A stretch of 64,000 nt of DNA, from NCBI RefSeq assembly GCF_000787575.1, contig NW_012236530.1, positions 1,370,734 to 1,434,733 on the forward strand, in the 5' to 3' direction. Source of the stretch: Acytostelium subglobosum LB1. Its lineage: Eukaryota; Evosea; Eumycetozoa; Acytosteliales; Acytosteliaceae. The stretch's first letter is position 1. Each line of letters opens with the position of its first letter. Shown here in pieces: positions 22,341 to 32,405 of the stretch. A program made the translations under genes and the position numbers. The notes under the pieces are model-generated. The model worked only from the letters and a program-made list of their open reading frames with translations. It made no database searches and was not told the DNA's origin.

Positions 22341-22894
22341 TCTTTGTAGATATAAGTAAGTGAAGTGCGAGTATGTATCTATAAGTGTGTAACTATATGT
22401 GTATTTACTTTAGTGTAAGAGTAAGTGAGCGAGTAGTGTGACATGCACTATGTACTCATGAGTGATGATGTGACAGTGTCAAAGAAACACACAGGATACT
22501 TTCCAAAGAAGAATCTAAACACAGGTGATTCGGTACAAGGAATCTCGGGTCCAAGCATACCCAACACCACCCCCAAACACATAGTTTCGTCTGACTCAGA
22601 CGACTTGTCGTTCTTTTGACCCCACCAACCCAAACACGATTCCAACCCAAACACACCACCCGTTCCATAACCAGATATCTGGCAGAAGTACCCAGGTCTG
22701 GTCAATGGTATGAATGAACTAAATAAGGGCAACTACCTTAGATGGATGGATGCAATTGCATAATAAAATGGCGACATGTCAACAGTCATGGCGCTTGGAG
22801 TTGACCGTCAACTGTTGGGTTTGGAATACGTTGCCAATATAGATTAATTGAGATTGATTGGAGTATGTTGTGGAGCAGTCTTATCTCTGTGGGC
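22341..22894. other. Intergenic region between PAQR and F-box genes
   Basis: It contains a possible short coding region (22443-22619), a 17-base perfect inverted repeat TCGTCTGACTCAGACGA at 22587-22603 holding an AP-1/Gcn4-like TGACTCA core, and the palindrome CCAGATATCTGG at 22671-22682. Composition between 22440 and 22740 is GC-richer and less repetitive than usual spacers here. Nothing else is supported. Confidence 0.4.
22443..22619 (+). CDS. Possible small protein (58 residues)
   Basis: An ATG-initiated frame of 58 residues not dominated by low complexity: it contains MSDDVTVSKKHTGYF, PKKNLNTGDSVQG and ends SSDSDDLSFF. A second open frame continues directly after its stop (FDPTNPNTIPTQTHHPFHN), offset by one base at a run of four T, which suggests either a homopolymer error or an unseen splice. 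I do not recognise the product. It overlaps the TGACTCA inverted repeat. It may be a real short gene, a gene fragment, or chance. Confidence 0.25.
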   Translation: MHYVLMSDDVTVSKKHTGYFPKKNLNTGDSVQGISGPSIPNTTPKHIVSSDSDDLSFF

Positions 22895-24526
22895 TTAGTC
22901 TGTGACAGTTCGTTCAATGAGTGATTGGAATGATTCCAGGTCAATGAAGCCAGAGCGTACAAGTTGGTCATCGATGCGGATGAATGTTGTTGGGGATATA
23001 CGTCTTAGGTTGAACTTCTGTTCATCATACGCTTCGTTGTACATCATTAACTTGAGTTGTTGTATAGTTGTTGGCAACTGTTGCAACAATTCAATGACAT
23101 GACTCTTGAGTCCACTATACCAAAGTAGCTTGCGTATACCAGGTAGAGCGAGCAGTACATTACTCAATGGTTGTATGAAATTGATTAGTCTCAAACTGGT
23201 AACTGATGAAGGGATGTCGCCAACCTTCAACTCGTGTCCATAAGAGTCCAACGTTAGAGTTTTGATCAATGATGGACTGGGCGAGTGCCAGTCTATAGTT
23301 GACAACATCTGGAACACTTCGACTGACTTGAGGTTTAGACACTCTATTCCAGCTGGAAGCAAACTGATTGATCGACGTGGAGTGATTTCCAGTGACTTGA
23401 TTGATGATGGCAGTGATGAGAGATCGAGTGCCGTTTGTTCATCATCCGACTCTTGTGACTGCAGGCCTAGCTTCAAGTACTCCAACACGGGGAATCTGTT
23501 TGATGTGATGTGCGACAGTACACTGTCATCAAACGACAAGAGCACAAGCTTGTGGAGATGTGGAAACCTGGTGCCTGGCGCATTCATCACACTGCTGTGT
23601 GAGTTGAAGTCTGGATGCAGGCACAGTCTTCTGAATGGCAGGTCGCAGATGTCATCGTCACTGTCACCAAAATGATACTCGGAGTCGCCGTACAAGTAGA
23701 GTTCAGTGACGCTTGGTGGGAGGTCGAGCTTGAGCGATGGTAGTTCCGTGTCAAGCCGGAGCTCTGTGAGTGACGGTGGCAACACTGTTCGATCCAACAA
23801 CAAAGCCTGGTCATTGTTGTACTGCTTCCACTTAAAGTACAGTGACTTGAGTGATTGTAGGTATGTAAGATCGATGTTGCCAGTCACCAATTGCTCTTTG
23901 TACAGATTTAGATTGGTCAGTGTTTCCGGGAACATGTCAGTGTCGACCATAACCTCATCCAGGTCATTATCATTCAATGATAGACTGGTGATTGGAACAT
24001 GTCTGATGGGCAATGGTCCATTGGCCATCTGATAGAAGTGTATCTCTGGAGAGGGCTCGCGAATGAGCAGTGACTGGAGCAAGTCGACAATGTTGTCCCA
24101 GAACTTCTTATCCATTGGTCGATCGGGGCAGTCATTGAATGATATACTCTTGATGAAAGGCATCGCCAACACCTCTTGTTTCCATAAGTAATCGTCGTCA
24201 CTGCTCATGAAGAATCGATGATCACAAGGCAGAGATGTTACATCATAATGCTCGTCGGTGTATATGAGTATGGTCTTTGGTCCATTGTTAAAGTCATTGT
24301 TGATTATCTTTTTATAAGAGTTCAATGTAACTTTGTTGATATCATAGTCATTGTACAATGGCATATTGTTGTCATTGTCAATGTCATTGTTGTTGTCGTT
24401 GAAGTGTAGGTATGATTGACGATGATCAAACAATCTCTTGCATATCAATGTCATAACCAATCGATCTGCATTACATTCAAGGCGATCTACAATCTGATGG
24501 AGTATTGACATTGGTAATGAATCCAT
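22895..24526 (-). CDS. F-box and FNIP/LRR-like repeat protein
   Basis: A single exon of 543 residues. The N-terminus (SLPMSILHQIVDRLECNADRL with CKRLFDHRQ) is the F-box-like segment typical of dictyostelid FNIP-repeat proteins. An Asn/Asp-rich linker follows. From ~150 to the end are irregular leucine-rich units such as LPPSVTELYLYG, LPSSIKSLEIT, IPSSVTSLRLIN and LPTTIQQLKL, each with the L-P-x-S/T-hydrophobic pattern of FNIP/LRR repeats. Such proteins are thought to act as substrate adaptors of SCF ubiquitin ligases; the target is unknown. The family is much expanded in dictyostelids. The gene sits head to head with the PB1 gene, 126 bases apart, so they may share a promoter. The palindrome TGGAATGATTCCA falls inside its coding end (22926-22938). 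Confidence 0.8.
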   Translation of the reverse strand: MDSLPMSILHQIVDRLECNADRLVMTLICKRLFDHRQSYLHFNDNNNDIDNDNNMPLYNDYDINKVTLNSYKKIINNDFNNGPKTILIYTDEHYDVTSLPCDHRFFMSSDDDYLWKQEVLAMPFIKSISFNDCPDRPMDKKFWDNIVDLLQSLLIREPSPEIHFYQMANGPLPIRHVPITSLSLNDNDLDEVMVDTDMFPETLTNLNLYKEQLVTGNIDLTYLQSLKSLYFKWKQYNNDQALLLDRTVLPPSLTELRLDTELPSLKLDLPPSVTELYLYGDSEYHFGDSDDDICDLPFRRLCLHPDFNSHSSVMNAPGTRFPHLHKLVLLSFDDSVLSHITSNRFPVLEYLKLGLQSQESDDEQTALDLSSLPSSIKSLEITPRRSISLLPAGIECLNLKSVEVFQMLSTIDWHSPSPSLIKTLTLDSYGHELKVGDIPSSVTSLRLINFIQPLSNVLLALPGIRKLLWYSGLKSHVIELLQQLPTTIQQLKLMMYNEAYDEQKFNLRRISPTTFIRIDDQLVRSGFIDLESFQSLIERTVTD

Positions 24527-24652
24527 GGTGTGTACTTATACATATATACACTAAAGAGTGAACTAACTTATTCAAGACTGTTGCGCCCATCATCAACTCA
24601 CTTTGGTCAATCTTCCTCAAACTTTGGTTCTCTCTTCAAAAGTCATACATCT

Positions 24653-25679
24653 ATGGTGACAGACAAGACTACTATCAAGGCTACCTTCAACGGTGACACT
24701 CGAAGAATGTAATGTGTCAATCTAACATCTTCCCATGTATATTTACTTACATATATCATGGCACTTACTACCTAGCTCCATCATCCAACGCGATCTTGTG
24801 TTTCAGGAGCTCTGCCAACAACTTGGGAACCTCTTCTCCGTGTCCCCATTGACACTCATGTACATGGATGAAGATGAACTGATGTCTATTACCAACCAAG
24901 ATGAGTTGGAGGATGCTCAATCATATTTTGCCAATCAACAGCCACCCAGTATATTGAAGTTGGTTGTCATTACAGACCCTGAGAATGGGTGCACCATTGC
25001 TCCCCAAAGTAAGGTCACTCTCACTCTCAAACTAGTGATTGATAGAATAGATAAAGAACGTCCTACCGCCAACGACGCCCTGATCAGAGAACAACCTGAG
25101 GAGTCAGAAGTGGAGGTCGAGGATAACATGTCGAGTCTCCACATAGACGCAGAGAGAAACATTGACGCCTTTACAAATAGAATGAAGGCCCCTCATTCAT
25201 ACTATTGTCCAATCGTTCAAGGAAGTCTTGGTAATTGCATTGACAAGTCGAGCATTGGTATCCATCTCTCTCGATCTCTGGCAAAGCGATATTCAACTGT
25301 CGCCAACATCTTGATCAACTTCCGTGATGGTGACGCCCTGCTCCCATCGGAGTATCTGATGCACCCTTATGTGATTCTTGGCATCCGTATTGCATCGCAC
25401 TTCTTGTTTCAGTTGGATTCGAATACATTCACATCACTTCTCCAATCCAACGAGGTAGAGCTCTTTAATATTGACGCAGTGATGTCATTGATTCAAGAGA
25501 GACAAGGACTTTCATTCAATAGGAAGTTAATCATGATTGTCCAACTCAACGAGTACATGGCCGTCCAACAGGATATCTTTCGCCCATTGATGTCATGCCT
25601 CTTCAACTACATGGTGGTAAACCACGACATTGGCATATGCATTGTTCCATTCCGCACAGATGCGTCCAGTGATGAGTAG
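24653..25679 (+). CDS. PB1-domain protein with Crinkler-like C-terminal region
   Basis: Two exons, 24653-24708 and 24776-25679 (GTAATG to TAG), about 319 residues. Residues 1-~85 form a PB1 domain: a basic KATFNGDTRRI start and an acidic OPCA motif, YMDEDELMSITNQDEL. Having both faces, it could form homo- or hetero-oligomers through PB1 pairing. The C-terminal half contains YYCPIVQGSLGNC, VILGIRIASHF, and KLIMIVQLNEYM followed by CIVPFRTDASS. The last block resembles the strand-plus-acidic part of Crinkler/RHS-type P-loop NTPases, but I see no Walker A site, so it may be a shortened or non-catalytic relative. That assignment is weak inference. The gene is divergent from the F-box gene and ends 53 bases before the convergent gene. 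The splice join is supported by continuity of the PB1 fold. Confidence 0.7.
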
Positions 25680-25732
25680 ACGACTGGTACAACACTCCAG
25701 CCTTCCGTGATCTAAATATTCCTTGTATTGTA

Positions 25733-27290
25733 TCAACTTGACTTCTCCACCATGGTGGAGGCCTTAGATTTGATCGAATGATTGTTGACACTGGATTGTT
25801 GGAAATTGTGTTGTCTCTGATGTGGCTGATGTGATTGATGTGATTGATGTCTTGGCTGATGAGCGGGATAGCCGCCAGTACGGTCGGGTCGCTCGTGCTT
25901 GGCATTGGAGGTGCTCACTGACACCTTTACCCTGTTCGCTGGGTCCATTAGACGTTGTTTCATGTAGTCCACGTTCTTGTGCAAGTTGACCATGTTGGGA
26001 GGCGCCACACTCTTCTTGGCTACGTCCATCGATTGGCGCAGCGACAGCAACAGCTCCTTATACTTCTGTTGCTTGGATGGTGATTCCAAACAGACATTGA
26101 TCATCCAACATAGCATCAACTCATAGTTCTGCTCCGTTGACATTGCACCAAATATTCTCTCTGCCAGTCCATACTCCCTGTACTTCCTACAAGTCATCAA
26201 CACATCCTGTATCGTCCTTAGTGGCATCACTTCCACCTGATGTTTACTGTTTATAAGCATGTTGGTTGCCAGCTACAAAAGGGAGATGGGTGAGTGTTAG
26301 GATCCAAGGTTGGCGCGAGGGAGAGTGCACTTACCTCGACCTGTCCAAGAGCAAGACATAGACGAATGGAACTGAATATGAAGTGAGGCTGATCGACATT
26401 GTCAATGTGGCGGTATAGTGTCCTTCTTGCATCGTCAATACGACCGACCTCAATGAATGATGACACCATGATCTCCATGAGCTTTGGTGATATCTCGCTC
26501 GCTGTCAACTTGTCCAACTGATCGATCGCGTACTGAATGTTATTCGTCAATATATACGACTCTAGTATAGCAGCATGTTCATGTGAGCCAGCTACGATGG
26601 GGACTGCAGTTGCGAGAGGTGGTTGGGTCAGCCAGGTGTCCTTCGCTCATTCATAACATAACATAACATACCTCCATAGTCTTGCATGATGGTGTTGAGC
26701 TGAACGATGTGAAAGGGTTCAATGTCGACAAAGAGTGGCTTGAAGAAGTCGATGTCTTTGGGGACGTCCATGCCTTGGAGGAAGTTGACAATGTCTTTGG
26801 CCGGGAACTTCTTTTGAAGACAGCGAGTGAGCACGAGATAGGTGTTGGTCTTGATCTTGGCATCGATCATCTTGACATCATCCTCCAACAATTGATTGCT
26901 TTGACACTTTTGGACAAAGTCATTCTTCATCTCTAGCACCGACTGTATTGCCAGATGTAATATATTATGAGTGATCTCTGTCACGCGTCGATTGATCTGA
27001 GCCAACACGCTACTATAGTCCTTCTTATCAAACAACTCTTGCATTCTGACCTCATCCTTCTTCACTCCAAATGGGTACTTATGTTGCATCTTATGTACAT
27101 GTACATATGCTCCATTACCTTCTACTTTATACTCATTCTGTCTTTGTTGTTGTTGTGTCTGTTGTTGTTGTGACAATGTACATTTGGAGTATGATATATA
27201 TCTTGTATGCAAGATGGCCGCACTACTAGTTCTGCATGATACTACAGTCTTTGACCTGTGCAATATTGAACCAATGAATCGGAGTGACAT
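25733..27290 (-). CDS. Mitochondrial helical-repeat (PPR-like) protein
   Basis: Three minus-strand exons: 27290-26672, 26591-26335 and 26272-25733, about 471 residues. The N-terminus (MSLRFIGSILHRSK, then RTSSAAILHTRYISYSK) is rich in Arg and Ser with no acidic residues, typical of a mitochondrial presequence. A Gln-rich stretch follows. The rest is helical: units such as YAIDQLDKLTASEISPKL, EVGRIDDARRTLYRHI and EYGLAERIFGAM look like degenerate pentatricopeptide-type helix pairs. The C-terminus is Ser/His/Gln rich. A role in mitochondrial RNA metabolism or translation is likely for such proteins but is inference; no signature motif allows a name. It faces BiP head to head across about 800 bases. 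Confidence 0.65.
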
Positions 27291-28097
27291 ATCTTAGTCT
27301 CTATCTCTATCTTTATCTGTTTTTGAAGTATCACTCAATCACCTCATTCACCAAACTGAATTCAAGAAAAGACGAGTCCTTCGGCCAACACCACCACATT
27401 GTGTCTCCAAAGATCAAACCTAGTGTTACAATGTCTACAAAGATATATAATATATATGTTATTATTATAATCCATGAAACAAACAAACATGAATAGGTTT
27501 GCTAAGATTCAATCATTCATAGATGGAATGATTCATTGAGACCCAACGAACTAACGAACATTCAATCAACTAACTAACTCCATGGAATGACATGACGTGT
27601 GAAAGAGTACACCGTCATTCCAACAAATTACCCATCATTTGATCCTTGTCATCATCTTCCCTTCGGGAAAGGAACAATGAATGGATGCCATTCATACACA
27701 GATAATGTGTGATTGAGTGTGTGTTGGTTTGTTGATTCGGTTGCCTGACTCGTCAAACACACACTTTTGATCTCCACAAATGGGGGTGGTAGTGGGGGAA
27801 ACTGGTGACACACACTCAAATCTGAGTGAGGAAGTTCCAAACTTGGAGTGATGACGATGCATCTTGGTGACGCAGCAAGACTCGTCTGTCGATAAATACT
27901 CCACAGTATGCATCCGTTTGTTTTTTTTCATATTTACAAACATTAATATCATCTCATCGACTGACACTTCAGACTCGACACACACACAGTCGCGACTTCA
28001 TTCATTGACTCATTTAACTCAATCATTTCAATTCAATCATTCACTAGTTATAATTATAACTTATACACATATACATATATATATACACATATAAATA
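27291..28097. other. Divergent intergenic region upstream of BiP
   Basis: No gene. It is the shared upstream region of the mitochondrial protein (-) and BiP (+). A TGACGTG core, the binding core of ATF6/XBP1-type unfolded-protein-response factors, lies at 27593-27599. The last 80 bases are an AT-rich leader with a TATATATA run. No canonical ERSE (CCAAT, nine bases, CCACG) is seen. Confidence 0.45.
27593..27599 (+). promoter_or_regulatory. UPRE-like TGACGTG core upstream of BiP
   Basis: The sequence reads TGACGTGT; animal ATF6/XBP1 sites are TGACGTGG or TGACGTGA. It is about 500 bases before the BiP start, further than usual. A seven-base match could be chance. Confidence 0.25.
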
Positions 28098-30151
28098 ATG
28101 AATATTAAATCAATATTTGGTTTGGTATTTATTGCGTTGGTGTGCACATCGATCATTGCACACGCAGAGGAGGAGGAGAAGGTGGTCGGCGATGTCATTG
28201 GTATCGATCTGGGTACTACATACTCCTGTGTCGGTATCTTTAGAAATGGTCACGTCGAGATCATCCCCAACGATCAGGGCAACCGTATCACACCATCCTA
28301 CGTCGCCTTCACCGAGACCGAGCGTCTCATCGGTGAGGCTGCCAAGAACCAAGCCACACTCAACCCAGAGAACACCATCTTTGATATCAAGCGTCTCATT
28401 GGTAGAAAGTAAGTTGACAGCGAGTGAGAGAGTGAGATGTTCGCGACGATGATCATGTGACTAACATCAACTCAAACTCAAACTCAATCATCAGGTTCTC
28501 AGATCAAGAGGTTCAGAGAGATTTGAAGATGTTGCCATACAAGGTTATCTCAAAGTCTGATAAGCCACATATTGTTGTCAAGGTTAAGGGAGAGGACAAG
28601 ACATTCTCACCAGAGGAGATCTCTGCCATGATCCTGACCAGAATGAAGGAGATTGCCGAGTCGCATTTGGGCCGTCCAGTCAAGAACGCCGTCATCACCT
28701 GTCCAGCCTACTTCAACGACGCCCAGCGTCAGGCCACCAAGGACGCCGGTGCCATCGCCGGTCTCAACGTGCTCCGTGTCATCAACGAGCCAACCGCAGC
28801 CGCCCTGGCCTACGGTTTCAGCGAGAAGGGTGCCGAGAAGAACATCCTCGTGTACGATCTCGGTGGTGGTACGTTCGATGTCTCCATCCTGACCATTGAC
28901 AACGGTGTGTTCGAGGTGTTGGCCACCAACGGAGACACTCACTTGGGAGGTGAGGACTTTGACCAGCGTGTGATGAAGCACTTCCTCTCCGTCTTTGAGA
29001 AGAAGAACAAGAAGGACGCCAGCAAGGACAAGAAGTCCCTCCAGAAGCTGAGACGTGCCGCCGAGAACGCCAAGCGCGCTCTCTCCACCACCCATCAGGC
29101 CCAGATCGAGATTGAGAACTTCTTTGACGGCAAGGACCTCATCGAGACATTGACCCGTGCCAAGTTCGAGGAGCTCAACATGGATCTCTTCAAGAAGACC
29201 CTCGAGCCAGTCAAGAAGGTGTTGGAGGACAGTGGACTCAAGAAGTCAGACATCCACGAGATCGTCCTGGTCGGAGGTTCCACCCGTATCCCCAAGGTCC
29301 AGCAGTTGTTGAAGGACTTCTTCAACGGCAAGGAGCCAAACCGTGGTGTCCATCCAGATGAGGCCGTCGCCAACGGAGCTGCCGTCCAAGGAGGTGTCTT
29401 CTCCAAGCAAGAAGAGACCCGTGATGTCGTCCTGCTCGATGTTGCCCCACTGACCCTCGGTATCGAGACCGTCGGAGGTGTCATGACCCCACTGATCAAC
29501 AGAAACTCCATCGTCCCAGCCAAGAAGTCTCAGGTCTTCTCCACCTACCAGGACAACCAAGACAAGGTCTTGATCCAGGTGTTTGAGGGTGAGCGTTCAA
29601 TGACCAAGGACAACCATCTGTTGGGCAAGTTCGAGCTGTCTGGCATCCCACCCGCCCCACGTGGCGTTCCCCAGATTGAGGTCAAGTTCGAGGTCGACGT
29701 CAACGGTATCCTGCACGTGTCCGCCGAGGACAAGGGCTCTGGAAACAAGGAGTCGATCACCATCACCAACGACAAGGACCGTCTTACCAAGGAGGACATT
29801 GAGCGTCTGGTCAAGGAGGCTGAGGAGGCCGCCGACGAGGACAAGGCCATGAAGGAGAGAATCGAGTCTCGCAACTCCCTGGAGAACTACGTCTACCAGA
29901 TCAAGAACACCATTGGCGACAATGAGAAGTTGGGCAGCAAGATCAGCGGCGACGACAAGGAGGCCATCGAGACCGCCATCAAGGACGCCTTGGAGTGGAT
30001 CGAGGTCAACTCGAGCGCCAGCAAGGAGGAGTTTGATGAGCAGTACAAGATCCTCGAGAAGGTCGTCCAGCCCATCTTCTCCAAGCTCTACCAAGAGGCC
30101 GGTCCATCCGGTGCCGATGGTGAGTCCTTCCAGAACCACGATGAGCTCTAA
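28098..30151 (+). CDS. bip: ER Hsp70 chaperone BiP/Grp78
   Basis: Two exons, 28098-28408 and 28495-30151, about 655 residues. A signal peptide ([20 protein letters not shown] ending near AHA) targets it to the ER. The ATPase domain has [25 protein letters not shown]-type sequence ([14 protein letters not shown]), [14 protein letters not shown] and [12 protein letters not shown]. The substrate domain holds [12 protein letters not shown] and [11 protein letters not shown]. The protein ends in HDEL, the ER retrieval signal. It folds secreted proteins, helps translocation through Sec61 and regulates Ire1. Codon use is strongly biased to C-ending codons, as expected for a highly expressed gene. 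An intron that interrupts the first fifth of the gene lies in IGRK/FSD. A possible UPR site is 500 bases upstream. Assignment is secure. Confidence 0.98.
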
Positions 30152-30359
30152 ATAATATTATCATTTATAATAATAAACAAATATATTTGTTGTATAAGTA
30201 TCTAATCAGAGTGTGATTGGAATCAATCCATGTGGTTATTATTTGATTCTAAGAAGACACACTCATTCAAACAAGTTTACATGATTCATACTTTGACATT
30301 CAAGTTCATTCAACACAACTCGTAATGTCAAAGAGATACAACTCAATCACATAAGTGAA

Positions 30360-31652
30360 ATGGAACTCTTTCCATTGTTGTTGCCAGTCGATACAACATT
30401 CAGAGACTATAAAGGATTCATTCTGTTTCAAGTATGTTTGACTTACATTCAATCAATCAACCAAAGACATACTCATACTAATAGTTCTGAACATCCCAAG
30501 GGCAAGCAGTATCCTGTTGAGATTGGTATATCTAGTATTAGGGAGTCGATTGAGGATTGTAAGTTCAATTGCTCATCAGACTTGAGTTCATTGATTCAAT
30601 CAGCAATACCTACAATCAAACAAAGACTCTTGCAATGTAAAGATCTACATCACTTCTTTTATGAACTCAAGGACATACTAGATAGGATACAACCAACTCG
30701 AAGTAGTACTAGCAACAACAACAACAATGATGGTTATGATAAGAATCAATCTATGTTACAGAATAACAACAGCCTACCATTCGAAGTCTATGCATTGGTG
30801 TTGAATGAGATTGATCAACTTGGTTGGGGCAACGTCGTAGAGATTGACAAGTCACTCAGTACATTCAGCATTTCATTGCGCGATGCAAAGAGACGAGAAG
30901 TGTTGATGCGCTTCATCATCCCCAACGACTATCCAACCGCGCCTCCAACAATCCGCGCAAACCTACCCTCGTTGCTCACACCCAGTACTCATCATCACAA
31001 CAACAACAACAATGATAATACCACGGCGGCAAAGGGCGGATCAGTCACACCATCGATGGGCCACTCACTCAGAACATCGGTCGCGGCTGTCGAGCGACAG
31101 GTCGAGCAGTTGCAGCCATTCTTTGACGCCATGGAGGAGATTGATCGAATGACTTGGGTGTTGGAGCCCGAGCATCCGCAGCGCAGTGACACAGCGCGTC
31201 GCATTGCCCTCGGCAACAACTGCTCGCTATCAATCGATGTCAATCCATTGTCACCTCTGACGTTCCCCGACTGCCGTTTCCTCGGCCCCGAGCGCGCCGT
31301 GGCTCCCCTGCGCCAGAAGCTCAACAGCAACCTGTCCAAGTGGCGGCCGCTCGATCCCAGCCTTCTGGGCAACTTCCAGGCGTTGCTCGAGATGGAGTTC
31401 CCGGTGAAGCAGGTGTCCAACATCAGTGACTTTATCATCGAGTGCAGTATATGTTATTCACATCGACTGGGTGGCGATGGAACCATTCCGGACATCATCT
31501 GCAACAATGCACGCTGTCAGAAGCAGTTCCATCACAGCTGTCTCTTTGAATGGCTTCGATCACTACCCAACGTCAATCATTCATTCGACACACTCTTTGG
31601 CTCATGTCCCTATTGTTCCGATCCAATATCAGTCAAAGGTCATCTAAAGTAG
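30360..31652 (+). CDS. fancl: FANCL-type E3 ubiquitin ligase (Fanconi anaemia pathway)
   Basis: Open across 430 codons, but a 78-base in-frame intron is likely at 30432-30509 (GTATGT to GCAG); splicing gives about 404 residues and a better match (GFILFQ-YPVEIGI). The N-terminus LFPLLLPVDTTFRDYKGFI resembles the ELF part of FANCL. The middle has WVLEPEHPQRSDTARRIALGN, nearly the same as animal FANCL, in the second double-RWD domain. The C-terminus is the atypical RING: CSICYSHRLGGDGTIPD, CNNARCQKQFHHSCLFEWL, and FGSCPYCSDPI. FANCL is the E3 that, with UBE2T, mono-ubiquitinates FANCD2 and FANCI at stalled forks and crosslinks. Asn-rich and Ser-rich inserts are dictyostelid additions. It starts about 210 bases after BiP. 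Assignment is strong from the RING and RWD blocks. Confidence 0.93.
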   Translation: MELFPLLLPVDTTFRDYKGFILFQVCLTYIQSINQRHTHTNSSEHPKGKQYPVEIGISSIRESIEDCKFNCSSDLSSLIQSAIPTIKQRLLQCKDLHHFFYELKDILDRIQPTRSSTSNNNNNDGYDKNQSMLQNNNSLPFEVYALVLNEIDQLGWGNVVEIDKSLSTFSISLRDAKRREVLMRFIIPNDYPTAPPTIRANLPSLLTPSTHHHNNNNNDNTTAAKGGSVTPSMGHSLRTSVAAVERQVEQLQPFFDAMEEIDRMTWVLEPEHPQRSDTARRIALGNNCSLSIDVNPLSPLTFPDCRFLGPERAVAPLRQKLNSNLSKWRPLDPSLLGNFQALLEMEFPVKQVSNISDFIIECSICYSHRLGGDGTIPDIICNNARCQKQFHHSCLFEWLRSLPNVNHSFDTLFGSCPYCSDPISVKGHLK

Positions 31653-32405
31653 TTTGATTGATTGATTGATCAGGCCCATATCCAACACATGATTGAGTGG
31701 AGTGGAGTGACCGATCAAAGACTCAAATTCAACCAACTTCAATTCAGAGTACTCTCGCAGAGAGAGGCATGTCCTTCGGTCTTGGAGTGGTCATACTACA
31801 ATCAAACCAGGGTTGTTGTTGATGACGGTCTGATGTCACAACAACAATCACACACCTTGGTAATCCAAGACAAACTTGAGTGCCACCCGATCCAAGCTAA
31901 TGGTTACCGTCGATCAATCACATAATGAACAACATAATTAGTGTGTGTAATGGTATCCATCACATCATCTTCAGCAACAACAACACCATCATCAATCATT
32001 CATCAATACATTCATCCATCCTGGGTGTTGGTGACTCGACTCTCTCTCTCGCCCATTGGTGATGGTCGGCCCAGGCACGACCCACACAAACTCACTCAAA
32101 TTCAAGCCCAATCATTCAAACAACACACATCAGATCACGCCAACTCACACACGTGACCGATATCCCATTGGCTAGACCTTCAACCCCAATGCGCTATGGG
32201 GCGTGTGATGCGCGAAAAAGGTGGAGGAAGAGTACATGGTGGGGTGTTTGGAATGAATTTGAGTTACCACATTGGCTTGTCAAAAGAGTTGAGTTGTGTG
32301 ATTAAAAAGGTCTCCATCCTCACATTCACTCAATCAATCAATCAATCAATCAATTAATAGTTATATCTAAACTTATACAAATAAATCTATCTACTATCTC
32401 TAATA
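31653..32405. other. Intergenic region with (CAAT)n upstream of paralogue B
   Basis: No supported gene. Small open frames here are of mixed composition and lack good starts. A CAAT tetranucleotide repeat of about seven units lies at 32328-32355, followed by an AT-rich leader before the ATG at 32406. A G-rich stretch near 32220-32250 has no evident meaning. Confidence 0.4.

Noticed and set aside
29597-30139. Minus-strand ORF opposite BiP
   Set aside because: Antisense frame caused by strong C/G third-position bias in BiP.
31662-31925. 87-codon plus-strand frame after FANCL
   Set aside because: No ATG at its start, and the sequence begins in an ATTG repeat; probably 3' UTR of FANCL.
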